Shown: positions 35,144-44,662 of the stretch, in pieces | How the letters are laid out: every line of letters begins with the position of its first letter | How positions within the stretch are numbered: the first letter of the stretch is position 1 | Source of the DNA: Marinomonas sp. CT5 | GTDB taxonomy: Bacteria; Pseudomonadota; Gammaproteobacteria; Pseudomonadales; Marinomonadaceae | NCBI RefSeq assembly: GCF_018336975.1 | Contig: NZ_CP025572.1 | Span: forward strand, 1,326,560 to 1,390,559 | DNA length: 64,000 nt | Direction of reading: 5' to 3' | The notes under the pieces: model-generated | The model's database searches: none | What the model was told of the DNA's origin: nothing | Seen by the model: the letters and a program-made list of their open reading frames with translations, nothing else | Position numbers and translations under genes: made by a program

Positions 35144-35898
35144 TGTGCTCGGTTTCTTGGTGGATTGACGAATCTGGCTATCAGCTGTTTTTTAATCGTG
35201 ATGAGCAAAAAACACGAACTCCCGCCTTGTCGCCTCAGTCTTTTGTTCTGCAAGGCACCCAAGTGCTCATGCCGATTGATCCTGTGGGCAAAGGCAGCTG
35301 GATTAGCTTGAACGAGGCCGGAGTGTCTTTGTGTTTGCTCAATAACTATCAAGGCAAAACGCCATCAGGCCAACTGACAAGCCGTGGGCAACTGGTCAAG
35401 CAATTATCCAATGCCATAGGGCTTGCTCAAATTGAATGGCAGTTTGCTCAGCTTGACCTGCAACAGTTTGCCCCTTTTACCTTGCTGGCTTTTGAACTGG
35501 GTAATAGCAAGGTTAGAGAGTTTCAATGGGATGGTGAAAACGCATCGATTCTTTATGCCCAATCACCGCATTTTTCGTCTGCAGTGGCATTAGACAGTGT
35601 CACGGCCTATCGACAATCCGTCTATGACGAACTGACCGTCACATGCGCTGACGATTTGCTGCTGTTTCATTCTCAGCACCATCCAGAACAGTCTCATTTC
35701 TCGGTTTGTATGCACAGAGAAGATGCTCAAACCGTGAGCTTCACACGCATTCAAGCGAGTCAAAACGATTTGCAGATGACCTATGTAGCGGGATCTCCGT
35801 GTATGCATTTAACGCCACAAGCCTTGGCGTCTCAGAGTCATGGTTTTCAAGACAATGGTTTTCAAGAAAAGGTTTCTCTCGTTAGTGGTTCTTATTAA
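35143..35898 (+). CDS. NRDE (TANGO2) family protein
   Basis: The 251-residue protein carries the family NRDE motif in QLFFNRDEQKTR (residues about 18-21). It begins Met-Cys, so an N-terminal cysteine may be exposed as in Ntn hydrolases. TANGO2-like proteins are implicated in heme handling or lipid homeostasis; the mechanism is unsettled. It is coupled to the DinB-like gene by a one-base overlap. Confidence 0.8.
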   Translation: MCSVSWWIDESGYQLFFNRDEQKTRTPALSPQSFVLQGTQVLMPIDPVGKGSWISLNEAGVSLCLLNNYQGKTPSGQLTSRGQLVKQLSNAIGLAQIEWQFAQLDLQQFAPFTLLAFELGNSKVREFQWDGENASILYAQSPHFSSAVALDSVTAYRQSVYDELTVTCADDLLLFHSQHHPEQSHFSVCMHREDAQTVSFTRIQASQNDLQMTYVAGSPCMHLTPQALASQSHGFQDNGFQEKVSLVSGSY

Positions 35899-35917
35899 TC
35901 AAAATCCAGGAGTTGTT

Positions 35918-36361
35918 ATGACACGTTTAATGATGTTTTTTGCCTTGTTTATAAGCAGTTTTGCCCTAGCGCAAGATGAGATTTACACCGGCTACTTTAG
36001 TAACAAAGCCCTGAGTGGTTACGACACAGTGGCCTATTTCACTGACCATAAACCGATCAAAGGCAGTGATGAATTTGTTACCGAATACAAAGGCGCAGAT
36101 TGGTATTTCGCTTCTCAAGAACACCTCGAGATGTTCAAAGCAGAACCTGAAAAGTACGCGCCGCAATATGGCGGTTATTGCGCTTGGGCGGTGTCTGTAA
36201 AAAACGATTTTGCGTCAGCTGACCCGAAAGATTGGGCGATTGTCGATGGCAAGCTCTACCTGAATTACGACGAAAACGTTAAGCGCGAGTGGGACCAAGA
36301 TCCGGCTTTGCACATCAAACAAGCCGATGCCAACTGGCCAACGCTAATCCATAAAAAATAA
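35918..36361 (+). CDS. Periplasmic YHS-domain protein
   Basis: The 147-residue protein has a signal peptide (ending SFALAQ) and a YHS-type domain: ALSGYDTVAYFTDHKPIKGS, WYFASQEHLEMFKAEPEKYAPQYGGYCAWAVS. The single cysteine in GGYC is at the conserved position. YHS domains often bind metals. CAGGAG seven bases upstream supports ATG 35918, rather than a longer frame that would start inside the preceding gene. Confidence 0.88.
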   Translation: MTRLMMFFALFISSFALAQDEIYTGYFSNKALSGYDTVAYFTDHKPIKGSDEFVTEYKGADWYFASQEHLEMFKAEPEKYAPQYGGYCAWAVSVKNDFASADPKDWAIVDGKLYLNYDENVKREWDQDPALHIKQADANWPTLIHKK

Positions 36362-36385
36362 TACTTAAAAATAAGGTTAATCGAG

Positions 36386-36838
36386 ATGAATAAGCAAATC
36401 GTGAAATATGTACCAACGGTGTTTATCGCTTTTGTATTTGTGCAGTCCTTGTTCTTTAAATTCACCGGCTCCTATGAAACCGACCATATCTTTGGCGTGC
36501 TGGGCGCTTGGTCTGGATTGGCATTTTTTGGTCAATACGGTGGCTACATAATTGGTGTGGCTGAATTGATTGCTTCTATTTTGTTGTTTAGTCGATGGCA
36601 TGGACTGGGTGCTTTGATGGCAATGGGCATTATGAGTGGTGCCATTCTGTTTCATCTATTCACACCATTGGGGGTGGTCATGCCTGAGTTCAATGAAGTG
36701 GGTGAGATCGTTGGTAACGATGGTGGTTTGCTGTTCGCCATGGCGTGTTTGGTTTGGTTATGCGCTTTGTTTTTATCAATGCGAGATCTTCGAGCACCAC
36801 AAGGCACGTTAAACAAGCTTGTAAATAGAGGAGCCTAA
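36386..36838 (+). CDS. DoxX-like four-helix membrane protein
   Basis: The 150-residue protein has four predicted membrane helices (about 7-27, 44-66, 70-92 and 114-132). Its overall layout is that of the DoxX/DoxD superfamily (FVFVQSLFFKFTGS, GVAELIASILLF). The function is unknown. It lies 24 bases after the YHS gene and two bases before the acyltransferase gene. Confidence 0.65.
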   Translation: MNKQIVKYVPTVFIAFVFVQSLFFKFTGSYETDHIFGVLGAWSGLAFFGQYGGYIIGVAELIASILLFSRWHGLGALMAMGIMSGAILFHLFTPLGVVMPEFNEVGEIVGNDGGLLFAMACLVWLCALFLSMRDLRAPQGTLNKLVNRGA

Positions 36839-36840
36839 CT

Positions 36841-38637
36841 ATGTTAGCCAGCCCTGTTCGTTTGCCAAGTCCGTTTCGCTTAAAAAGAGTGACACCATTT
36901 GGTGTAGGGGAATCTGTTATTGAATGGGCGACAGGACTCGCTAAATTAGATCGTTTGTATCAACAAAGGCCAAGTAGCCAAAACTCTTTTGAGTTTATGC
37001 GTTACACCTTAGAAGCTTTGGACATTGATTATTCGATTGCCAAAGGAAGCGTCGACCAGATCCCCAAAGACGGTCCTGTGGTGATCGTCGCCAATCATCC
37101 CCTTGGTGCGATTGAAGGTGTGGTTTTGGCGGATTTGGTTGGGCAAGTGCGCAGTGATGTGAAAGTGCTGGCCAATGAATTGCTCAAGCGTTTGCCTGAA
37201 ATCAGTGATTTGTTTATCGGTGTGGATGTATTCGGTGGCAAAACCGCTCAGCGGACGAATGGCAAGGCAGTTCGTGATGCCCACCGACATTTGGCCGAGG
37301 GCGGGGTGTTGATTGTTTTTCCTGCTGGGGAAGTGTCTACCTATGCGAAACCATCACAAGGTTTATCATCAGATAATTCGAAAGAAAAACAGGCATTGGC
37401 GGACATTGAATGGAGTCAGTCTGTTGCGAATTTCTTGAAGCGCAGTGAGGCGATTACGGTTCCTATTTTTATCAACGGCAAAAATAGCGAACTGTTTTAT
37501 CAAGCAGGTCGAATTCACCCCTTATTGAGAACGGCAATGCTGGGGCGAGAGTTGTTAAACAAAAAGTCTTCAGTGATTGATATTTCCATTGGCAGTGCGA
37601 TGCCATTTTCAGAACTCAAACAGTTTGATAACAATCAAGACCTTGTTAGTTATCTACGTTTAAACACCTATTTAATGAGCCCGCAGCAGGATCAAGAGTC
37701 TGTCGCTCACACAGAGCAAATTGATTTGCCCATTATTGCCGCTATAAACCCTGATCTATTAGAGAGCGAAATCGCCAGTCTTCCTAGTGAAATGAAGCTC
37801 GTGGAGCAGGGGGAGTTCAGTGTTTATTACGCCCCAACATCATCTATCCCTTTGCTTATTCAAGAAATTGGCCGCATACGAGAAGAGAACTTTCGTGCTG
37901 TCGGGGAAGGCAGTGGTTTGGCCTGTGATGTCGACGAATATGACCTGTATTACCACCAGCTTTTTGTTTGGCATCATGGCAATAAAGAAGTCGTCGGTGC
38001 CTACAGAATGGGGCTGGTGGATAAACTGGTTAAACAACATGGTTTAAAAGGCTTGTACTCTCGCAGCCTGTTTCATTACGACCAAGCCTTTATCGATAGT
38101 TTAGGGCAAAGCATTGAAATGGGTCGGTCTGTTGTCGCAGGGAAGTATCAAAAGAACTTAAACTCTTTATTGTTGCTATGGAAAGGCATTGCGACTTTTG
38201 CCTATCGCAACCCCAAATACACGAATTTATTTGGCCCTGTGAGTATCAGCAATGAGTACAGTCATGCCGCGCGCCAGTTAATCGCGGCGACCTTATCGGT
38301 TCATTATTATGATAAAGAAAAAGCCAGCTTGGTGATGCCTTCGACTCCTCTTAGAAACAGTGGCTCCGTGTTTTGGCAACCCAATTTATTATCGTCATTA
38401 GCCAGTGTAACCCTGCTATCTAACGTATTATCGAGAATGGAGCAGGGCAAAGGCCTTCCAGTGTTGATTCGTCAATATTTAAAAATGAACGGAAAATTGG
38501 TGTGTTTCAATGTGGATCCAGCCTTTCATAACACCTTGGATGGTTTGATTGTGGTGAATTTAAAAGACGTGCCGTTGGCCATTTTGGCGAAATACATGGG
38601 ACGAAATGAGGCTGAAGAATATTTATCGGATAATTAG
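36841..38637 (+). CDS. OlsF-like bifunctional acyltransferase (PlsC-type plus OlsB-like domains)
   Basis: The protein has 598 residues in two parts. Residues about 60-280 form a lysophospholipid acyltransferase-like domain with VIVANHPLGAIEGVVLADL as the His/acidic active site (acidic residue is Glu) and VLIVFPAGEVST as the second motif. Residues about 320-590 resemble the OlsB/GNAT-type N-acyltransferase (IREENFRAVGEGSG, DEYDLYYHQLFVWHHGNKEVVGAYRMG, EMGRSVVAGKYQKN). This fusion is the organisation of OlsF, which makes ornithine lipids: the second domain N-acylates the amino acid and the first adds the ester-linked chain. Which amino acid is used here is unknown. It is last in the run and followed by a terminator. 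Confidence 0.82.
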   Translation: MLASPVRLPSPFRLKRVTPFGVGESVIEWATGLAKLDRLYQQRPSSQNSFEFMRYTLEALDIDYSIAKGSVDQIPKDGPVVIVANHPLGAIEGVVLADLVGQVRSDVKVLANELLKRLPEISDLFIGVDVFGGKTAQRTNGKAVRDAHRHLAEGGVLIVFPAGEVSTYAKPSQGLSSDNSKEKQALADIEWSQSVANFLKRSEAITVPIFINGKNSELFYQAGRIHPLLRTAMLGRELLNKKSSVIDISIGSAMPFSELKQFDNNQDLVSYLRLNTYLMSPQQDQESVAHTEQIDLPIIAAINPDLLESEIASLPSEMKLVEQGEFSVYYAPTSSIPLLIQEIGRIREENFRAVGEGSGLACDVDEYDLYYHQLFVWHHGNKEVVGAYRMGLVDKLVKQHGLKGLYSRSLFHYDQAFIDSLGQSIEMGRSVVAGKYQKNLNSLLLLWKGIATFAYRNPKYTNLFGPVSISNEYSHAARQLIAATLSVHYYDKEKASLVMPSTPLRNSGSVFWQPNLLSSLASVTLLSNVLSRMEQGKGLPVLIRQYLKMNGKLVCFNVDPAFHNTLDGLIVVNLKDVPLAILAKYMGRNEAEEYLSDN

Positions 38638-38668
38638 TGTGTGTTGATGAAAATCACAAGGGTAAATG

Positions 38669-38709
38669 AAAAGAGATTGATAGTTTGTTAAGCGCTATCA
38701 ATCTCTTTT
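38669..38709. terminator. Terminator between OlsF-like and hydrolase genes
   Basis: AAAAGAGATTGATAG (38669-38683) pairs perfectly with 38695-38709. The A/T flanks give U-tracts on both strands, between two convergent genes. Confidence 0.85.
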
Positions 38710-38742
38710 ATTTTCTTAGGCAGGGTTCTTATTAAAATGGTT

Positions 38743-39648
38743 TTATTGGCTGCTACGGATATTCATTTCGCGAATCGCTTTGATCACCGTATCTGGATAT
38801 TGTAAGTTGATTAGGTGCCCAGCACCTTCGAGCCATTCTACTTTTAACTGGCTACTTTTAAATAAACTAGGGGCAAAAGTCGCGCTTGCCGGATTCACCA
38901 AGCTGTCATCAGTACCTTGAAGAATAGTAACTGGTGTTGTTAATTTACTGAGTTTGTTTTGTTCTTCTTCTAGGCTGTTACGCAAATCTAACACTTCCAT
39001 ATTAGAGTGATTCCATTCGTTTGGAATGAAAAAGCTAGGTATCCAATCTAGTAACGTATTGTACCAACGTGCTTTTGCTAGTTTGGGCTCTAAGTCTCCT
39101 GCCAGAATAACGACACCTCGTACAAATTTAGGGTAATCTGCTGCTAATACTGGTACGAGCGAGCCTCCGAAAGAGTGGCCGACTAAGATAACTTTTCGCT
39201 TACCATTGTGCTCCCAAATGTTCTTCAACATTTGTCCAATCATATTAGACTGAATTTGTAGCGTCGTTGGGAAGTTTCCAGCGTATGTCGATTTGCCCCA
39301 ACCGGGTCTGTCGATAGAGATAAGACGAAAGTCATTTTTTAAAGCTTTATCTTGGTAATAACGAGCAAAGGATGACCAGTCTCCCGGTGTGCCGTGCACA
39401 AAGACAATGGTGTCACGTGCGGATTCGCTAGGGTCGCTATTGACGTAATGGAGTTTAAAGTCACCATCAGGGCCTTTTATATACAACACATGGTGTTGTA
39501 TCAATCTTGGGGTGTTTAGGACTTGTTGAGCGATGTCTTCATTTTCTTGGATTTCCTCTGGCATAGAGCAAGCGCCTAAGAAAAATGCCAAAAGACTCAT
39601 TAAACACAGCTTGCCGTAAAAGTATGTGGTGTTCGACAGGAATTTCAT
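38743..39648 (-). CDS. Alpha/beta-hydrolase lipoprotein
   Basis: The 301-residue protein has a lipoprotein signal with lipobox LGAC (Cys about 27). The hydrolase motifs are complete: oxyanion FVHGTPGDWSSF, nucleophile GHSFGG, acid in LQGTDDSLV and histidine in EGAGHL. It is probably an outer-membrane-anchored esterase or similar enzyme with unknown substrate. Confidence 0.88.
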   Translation of the reverse strand: MKFLSNTTYFYGKLCLMSLLAFFLGACSMPEEIQENEDIAQQVLNTPRLIQHHVLYIKGPDGDFKLHYVNSDPSESARDTIVFVHGTPGDWSSFARYYQDKALKNDFRLISIDRPGWGKSTYAGNFPTTLQIQSNMIGQMLKNIWEHNGKRKVILVGHSFGGSLVPVLAADYPKFVRGVVILAGDLEPKLAKARWYNTLLDWIPSFFIPNEWNHSNMEVLDLRNSLEEEQNKLSKLTTPVTILQGTDDSLVNPASATFAPSLFKSSQLKVEWLEGAGHLINLQYPDTVIKAIREMNIRSSQ

Positions 39649-39993
39649 GAACTCGGGTCCAAAATAAGAAAAAGGCTTTACGGATAAAAAAGTGACTCAT
39701 CTTTTGTCGATTATACATTGTCTAGGTACAAGTGTGCCGATCATTTTATAGTCAGCCTACGCCATTTGCGTTATTTTGCTGAATAAACGCATCTTTATTA
39801 CTACTTATTTCTTTCAATCTCTTTATCTTGATCTAACGCAATGTTTCGAATCGCAACAACACTCATAATCTGGACTTATAGTAAGCCTTGAAATGTTTTA
39901 AGGCTTCGGTGGGCGTTGGATAACAAGAACACGAGCCAGAATACGTGTCTACGATCGCCTTTTTTCTCAATCAAATGAATGGGTTGAAGCTAT
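39649..39993. other. Upstream region of the cytochrome bd operon
   Basis: No gene is seen. TTGATCTAACGCAA at 39828-39841 has one good FNR half-site (TTGAT) and one poor half, and would fit oxygen control of cydA. The match is weak and is offered only as a candidate. Confidence 0.4.
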
Positions 39994-41568
39994 ATGATTA
40001 ACGAAGCTGTAGTGGATTTATCGCGGTTTCAGTTTGCACTCACTGCTCTGTACCACTTTTTGTTTGTCCCTTTAACACTAGGGATGGCCTTTTTACTTGC
40101 AATCATGGAGTCCGTCTATGTAATTACAGGTAAGCAAGTTTACAAAGACATGGTTAAGTTTTGGGGTAAATTGTTTGGTATTAACTTTGCCTTGGGTGTG
40201 ACCACTGGTCTTACCATGGAGTTCCAATTCGGAACAAACTGGTCTTACTACTCACATTACGTAGGCGATATTTTTGGTGCTCCGTTGGCCATTGAAGGCT
40301 TAATGGCTTTCTTCCTAGAATCGACACTGGTTGGTTTGTTTTTCTTTGGTTGGGATCGTCTGAGCAAAGTGAAGCACTTAATGGTTACTTGGGGTGTGGC
40401 TCTAGGTTCTAACTTGTCTGCTTTGTGGATCTTGATTGCTAATGGCTGGATGCAAAACCCAGTAGGGTCAGATTTCAACTACGAAACCATGAGAATGGAA
40501 TTGGTTGATTTTGGTGCTTTATTGTTGAACCCAGTGGCTCAGGTGAAATTTGTACACACTGTTTCGGCTGGTTATGTAACAGGCTCCATTTTTGTCTTAG
40601 CTATCTCTAGCTACTACCTACTTAAAGGTCGTGACCTTGCGTTTGCTCGCCGCTCTTTTGCTATTGCTTCTGCATTTGGTTTGGCATCTGTATTAAGCGT
40701 TATCATTTTGGGTGACGAATCTGGTTATGAACTGGGTGAAGTTCAAAAAGTGAAATTGGCTGCGGTAGAAGCCGAATGGGAAACTCAGGACGCACCTGCA
40801 GATTTCACCTTGATTGGCTTCCCTAACCAAGAGCTACAGGAAACCGAATTTGCCCTTAAAATTCCTGGCTTGATGGGGATCATTGCGACTCGTTCTTTAA
40901 GTGATGAAGTTACAGGCATCAAAGAATTGAAAGAGCATAACCGCCAACGCATTATCAATGGTATCTATGCAAATCAATTGCTTGAGAAACTACGCGATGG
41001 TTCTGATGATCCACTTGTTAAAGAAAACTTCGAAAAAGTAAAAGGCGATCTAGGCTACGGTCTATTAGTGACGGCTTATAATGAAGATATTAACCGTGTG
41101 ACTTCTGAAGAAATTGACCAAGCTGTTGAATACTCTATTCCTCAGGTGGCGCCATTGTTCTTCTCTTTCCGTATCATGGTGGCATGTGGCTTTATCATGC
41201 TGTTGATCTTCGTCGTGGCTTTCTACCAAAACGCTCGTCGTCGCATTGGTCAAAGCCGTACTTTCTTGAAAGTATGCTTAATGAGCTTGCCTTTGCCTTG
41301 GATCGCATGTGAAACAGGTTGGTTTGTTGCCGAATATGGTCGTCAACCATGGGCGATTGGTGAAATCTTACCTATCCATGTGGCTGTTTCTGGCTTAACT
41401 GCCGCTGAAATTTGGACAACAATCATTGGCTTTACGGTTCTATACACAGCGTTCTTGATTGCTGAAATGTACTTGATGATTCGCTTTTCTAAGCAAGGAC
41501 CTTCTAGTTTACATACAGGTCGCTACTCGCTTGAACAAGAAACGTCTCAGTTGAAACAGGAGGTGTAA
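39994..41568 (+). CDS. cydA: Cytochrome bd ubiquinol oxidase subunit I
   Basis: CydA carries the three hemes and oxidises quinol. The 524-residue protein is of normal length. The b595/d heme ligand is the histidine in [13 protein letters not shown] (H21). [17 protein letters not shown] holds the conserved glutamates of the proton path, [13 protein letters not shown] the b558 histidine, and SFRIMVACG the b558 methionine. A long Q-loop (about 245-380) places it in the E. coli-like L-type. It heads the cydABXDC operon. Confidence 0.97.
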   Translation: MINEAVVDLSRFQFALTALYHFLFVPLTLGMAFLLAIMESVYVITGKQVYKDMVKFWGKLFGINFALGVTTGLTMEFQFGTNWSYYSHYVGDIFGAPLAIEGLMAFFLESTLVGLFFFGWDRLSKVKHLMVTWGVALGSNLSALWILIANGWMQNPVGSDFNYETMRMELVDFGALLLNPVAQVKFVHTVSAGYVTGSIFVLAISSYYLLKGRDLAFARRSFAIASAFGLASVLSVIILGDESGYELGEVQKVKLAAVEAEWETQDAPADFTLIGFPNQELQETEFALKIPGLMGIIATRSLSDEVTGIKELKEHNRQRIINGIYANQLLEKLRDGSDDPLVKENFEKVKGDLGYGLLVTAYNEDINRVTSEEIDQAVEYSIPQVAPLFFSFRIMVACGFIMLLIFVVAFYQNARRRIGQSRTFLKVCLMSLPLPWIACETGWFVAEYGRQPWAIGEILPIHVAVSGLTAAEIWTTIIGFTVLYTAFLIAEMYLMIRFSKQGPSSLHTGRYSLEQETSQLKQEV

Positions 41569-41569
41569 G

Positions 41570-42706
41570 ATGGATTACGAATTATTAAAAGTCATTTGGT
41601 GGGTATTGATCGGTGTTTTGTTGATCGGCTTCTCCGTAACCGATGGTTTCGATATGGGTGTCGGTAGCCTGCTAAAAATCATTGGTGGCAACGACTCAGA
41701 ACGCCGAGTGATGATTAACTCCATTGCTCCTCACTGGGATGGCAACCAAGTTTGGTTTATCACAGCTGGTGGTGCTTTATTTGCGGCTTGGCCGGTGGTT
41801 TACGCGACATCATTCTCTGGTTTTTACTTTGCAATGATGTTGGTATTGGCGGCACTATTCTTCCGTCCAATCGGCTTCGATTACCGTTCGAAACTGGAAA
41901 ATACAAAATGGCGTAATAGCTGGGACTGGGGCATTACCTTTGGTTCAGCAGTACCTCCAATTATTTTCGGTGTGGCTTTCGGTAACTTGTTGCAAGGTGT
42001 TCCATTCGAGTTTGACGAATACTTACGTGTGACATACACAGGCTCTTTCTTTGCACTGCTAAACCCATTTGCGATCCTTTGTGGTTTGGTTAGCCTATTA
42101 ATGCTAATGACTCAAGGTGGTGCTTGGTTACAAATGAAAACAGATGATGCTTTGCTAGAAAAAGCCAGCCGTATCACGGCAATCACTGGTGCTCTAGCGG
42201 CTGTGTTGTTCATCTTAGCGGGTGTTTGGTTGGCCTACGGTATTGATGGTTATGTATTAACTAGCAGTGTTGACGGTAACAGTGTTATGACTCCGTTAAT
42301 GAAAACCGCTGAAGTTCAGCCTGGTGCCTGGTTAGCTAACTATGACAAAGTGCCTGCACTTATGTTAGCTCCAATCATTGGTATTGCTGGTATGTTGTTT
42401 GCTGCCATTACGGCGGTAATGAGAAAAGGCGCATTGTCTTTCCTAAGTTCATCTTTGGGTATTGCAGGTATCATCGTCACTGCGGGTGGGTCTATGTTCC
42501 CATTCTTGATGCCTTCTTCAAGCTACCCAAGCATGAGTTTGACTATGTGGGATGCGACTTCAAGTGAAAACACTATGATGATCATGTTTGTTGTGGCTTG
42601 TATCTTTGTGCCAATCGTTCTTGCTTATACATTGTGGAACTACTTTGTGATGTACGGTCGTTTGACTAAGAAACACATCGAAGAAAACAATCATTCACTT
42701 TACTAG
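41570..42706 (+). CDS. cydB: Cytochrome bd ubiquinol oxidase subunit II
   Basis: The 378-residue membrane subunit pairs with CydA. It begins YELLKVIWWVLIGVLLIGFSVTDGFDMGVG and contains NSIAPHWDGNQVWFITAGGALFAAWP, both invariant features of the family. AGGAGGTG immediately before the ATG, within the end of cydA, indicates strong coupled translation. Confidence 0.97.
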   Translation: MDYELLKVIWWVLIGVLLIGFSVTDGFDMGVGSLLKIIGGNDSERRVMINSIAPHWDGNQVWFITAGGALFAAWPVVYATSFSGFYFAMMLVLAALFFRPIGFDYRSKLENTKWRNSWDWGITFGSAVPPIIFGVAFGNLLQGVPFEFDEYLRVTYTGSFFALLNPFAILCGLVSLLMLMTQGGAWLQMKTDDALLEKASRITAITGALAAVLFILAGVWLAYGIDGYVLTSSVDGNSVMTPLMKTAEVQPGAWLANYDKVPALMLAPIIGIAGMLFAAITAVMRKGALSFLSSSLGIAGIIVTAGGSMFPFLMPSSSYPSMSLTMWDATSSENTMMIMFVVACIFVPIVLAYTLWNYFVMYGRLTKKHIEENNHSLY

Positions 42707-42769
42707 TTATTGGGTAAGAGGGTAGGGTTCTTTGAGCGCTATCCTCTAGCTAAAATAGAGGAACAGAAT

Positions 42770-42880
42770 ATGTGGTATTTTGCTTGGGTTCTTGGTGTAT
42801 TGTTAGCGTGTTCTTTCGGTATCATCAACGCCGTTTGGTTAGAGTTTAAAGGTTACGAAGGTGAAGAGGAGCAAAAGTAA
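42770..42880 (+). CDS. cydX: Cytochrome bd small subunit CydX
   Basis: This 36-residue single-helix protein begins MWYFAWVLGVLLACSFGIINA and continues VWLE, the CydX signature, then an acidic tail. CydX stabilises the hemes of the CydAB oxidase in the membrane. GAGGAA lies six bases before the ATG. It is placed exactly between cydB and cydD, as in other proteobacteria. It is easily missed because of its size. Confidence 0.95.
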   Translation: MWYFAWVLGVLLACSFGIINAVWLEFKGYEGEEEQK

Positions 42881-42886
42881 AGCTTT

Positions 42887-44662
42887 ATGACGCGAGAGAA
42901 GGGAGCAAAAAAGGCACGTCGACCAGGTCGAATCAAAACATCAGAAGCGGTATTTTTAGGACAGTTAGCGAATCAACAGTCTGCAAAATACCGTATTGCT
43001 CAGGGCTTCGGTGTATTGTTTGCGGTGTCTTTGGTGTTGCAAGCTTGGGCGTTCGCGAATGTTTTTTCAGACATGGCCTTGCAGCAATCTTTCTCTTTAT
43101 CTCTGCTCGTTGTAGGTTTATTCGCTCTTTTAATTCGCGCTCTGGCCAGTTTTGGTCGAGAGCGAATTTGCACTAGTGCAAGCCGTGATATTCGTTACCG
43201 CTTGCGCAGTAAATTGGTGTCGCATCTTACGAATCTTGGGCCTGCGCGCCTAAGAATCGAAGAAGATGCGGCGCTTTCTACTCGTGTTTACGAACAGGTA
43301 GATGCGTTAGATGATTTCTTTAGTCGCTATAAACCGCAAGTGTTTATGGTGACCCTGATTCCTTGTGTGATCCTACTTTCCGTTGTGTCTATTTCTTGGA
43401 TCGCCTTCTTTGTTTTCATGATGACCGCGCCATTGGTTATCATCTTCATGATTTTTGTTGGTCACAAAGCCGCACAAGCCAACCGTCGACAGTTTAATGT
43501 TTTAGCCATGTTGTCCAACCAATTTATGGACTTAAGCCAAGGGCTGGCAGAGTTAAAACGTCTTAACAGAACTGGCGAAGCACGGGAGCGTTTGTCTGAC
43601 AGCGCTACGTCATACCAAAAAACAACCATGGGGGTTTTGGTATTAGCGTTTTTATCAACGGCTACTTTAGAGCTTTTTGCCTCATTATCTATTGCCATGA
43701 TTGCTTTGTACTTGGGGCTAGGCTTATTAGAAGTCTTACCTTGGCAGGTAGGTAGCTCGCCCGTTACTTTAACGCAAGCTATGTTTCTGTTATTGCTTGC
43801 ACCGGAATTTTATTTGCCACTTCGTCAACTAGGTAATGACTACCATGCGAAGCAGAAAGCGGAAGCCGCGGCGACCGATTTATTAGCCATTCTGGATGCG
43901 CCAGCGCATGTTGTGTCATCACAAGAAAAACAAAAAACAGCCAATCGTTTTGGAAAAGCCGCCATAGCTGAGTCATTGCAATCTATTGGCTTTGAAAACC
44001 TAAGTTGGTCGGAAGAGGGGCGTTACCGATTAGCACCCATCACCGCCAATATCAGCGTAGGTGAGCGAGTGTGGCTGAGTGGTGAATCTGGTGTGGGAAA
44101 ATCCAGTTTATTACATCTATTACTGGGGTTTGAAGACGGCTATGAAGGGCGATTTCTAGTCAATGACCTGCCTTTTAGTGAGCTAGATTTAGCCTCTTGG
44201 CGCGCAAAATTGGCCTGGTTGCCACAAACACCAGAATGGGTAAATGGCAGCATTCGACGAAATTTACTCTTAGGCATCGAGCCGCCAAGCGAAAGCGAGA
44301 TCGCCTCTGCATTGCAAGAAAGCCAATGTGATGAATTTATTCAAGCGTTACCCGATGGGCTGGAAACCAAATTAACTGAGCTCGGGGCTGGTTTATCTGG
44401 TGGGCAAATGCAGCGCCTTTCCATTGCCAGAGCCTTGTTGTCAAAAGCAGACATGTGGTTACTGGATGAGCCCTGTTCTGGACTGGATAAAGAAACTGCC
44501 CAGACTGTGCTAGACACGTTAGAAAAGGCATCGAAAGGGAAAACACTACTCATCGTTAGTCACGATACACATCCTATCAGTTGGGTCGACAAACATTGGG
44601 CATTAACCACAGGAGGTTTGCATGAGCAGTCACGCAAAGAAAACTGCCAAGCTATCGCTTAA
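42887..44662 (+). CDS. cydD: Heterodimeric thiol-exporting ABC transporter subunit CydD
   Basis: CydD and CydC export glutathione and cysteine to the periplasm, which is needed to assemble cytochrome bd. The 591-residue protein has a six-helix ABC exporter membrane domain (about 30-330) and a nucleotide-binding domain: Walker [10 protein letters not shown], signature [10 protein letters not shown], Walker [13 protein letters not shown]. It starts six bases after cydX and overlaps cydC by 41 bases. Confidence 0.95.
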   Translation: MTREKGAKKARRPGRIKTSEAVFLGQLANQQSAKYRIAQGFGVLFAVSLVLQAWAFANVFSDMALQQSFSLSLLVVGLFALLIRALASFGRERICTSASRDIRYRLRSKLVSHLTNLGPARLRIEEDAALSTRVYEQVDALDDFFSRYKPQVFMVTLIPCVILLSVVSISWIAFFVFMMTAPLVIIFMIFVGHKAAQANRRQFNVLAMLSNQFMDLSQGLAELKRLNRTGEARERLSDSATSYQKTTMGVLVLAFLSTATLELFASLSIAMIALYLGLGLLEVLPWQVGSSPVTLTQAMFLLLLAPEFYLPLRQLGNDYHAKQKAEAAATDLLAILDAPAHVVSSQEKQKTANRFGKAAIAESLQSIGFENLSWSEEGRYRLAPITANISVGERVWLSGESGVGKSSLLHLLLGFEDGYEGRFLVNDLPFSELDLASWRAKLAWLPQTPEWVNGSIRRNLLLGIEPPSESEIASALQESQCDEFIQALPDGLETKLTELGAGLSGGQMQRLSIARALLSKADMWLLDEPCSGLDKETAQTVLDTLEKASKGKTLLIVSHDTHPISWVDKHWALTTGGLHEQSRKENCQAIA

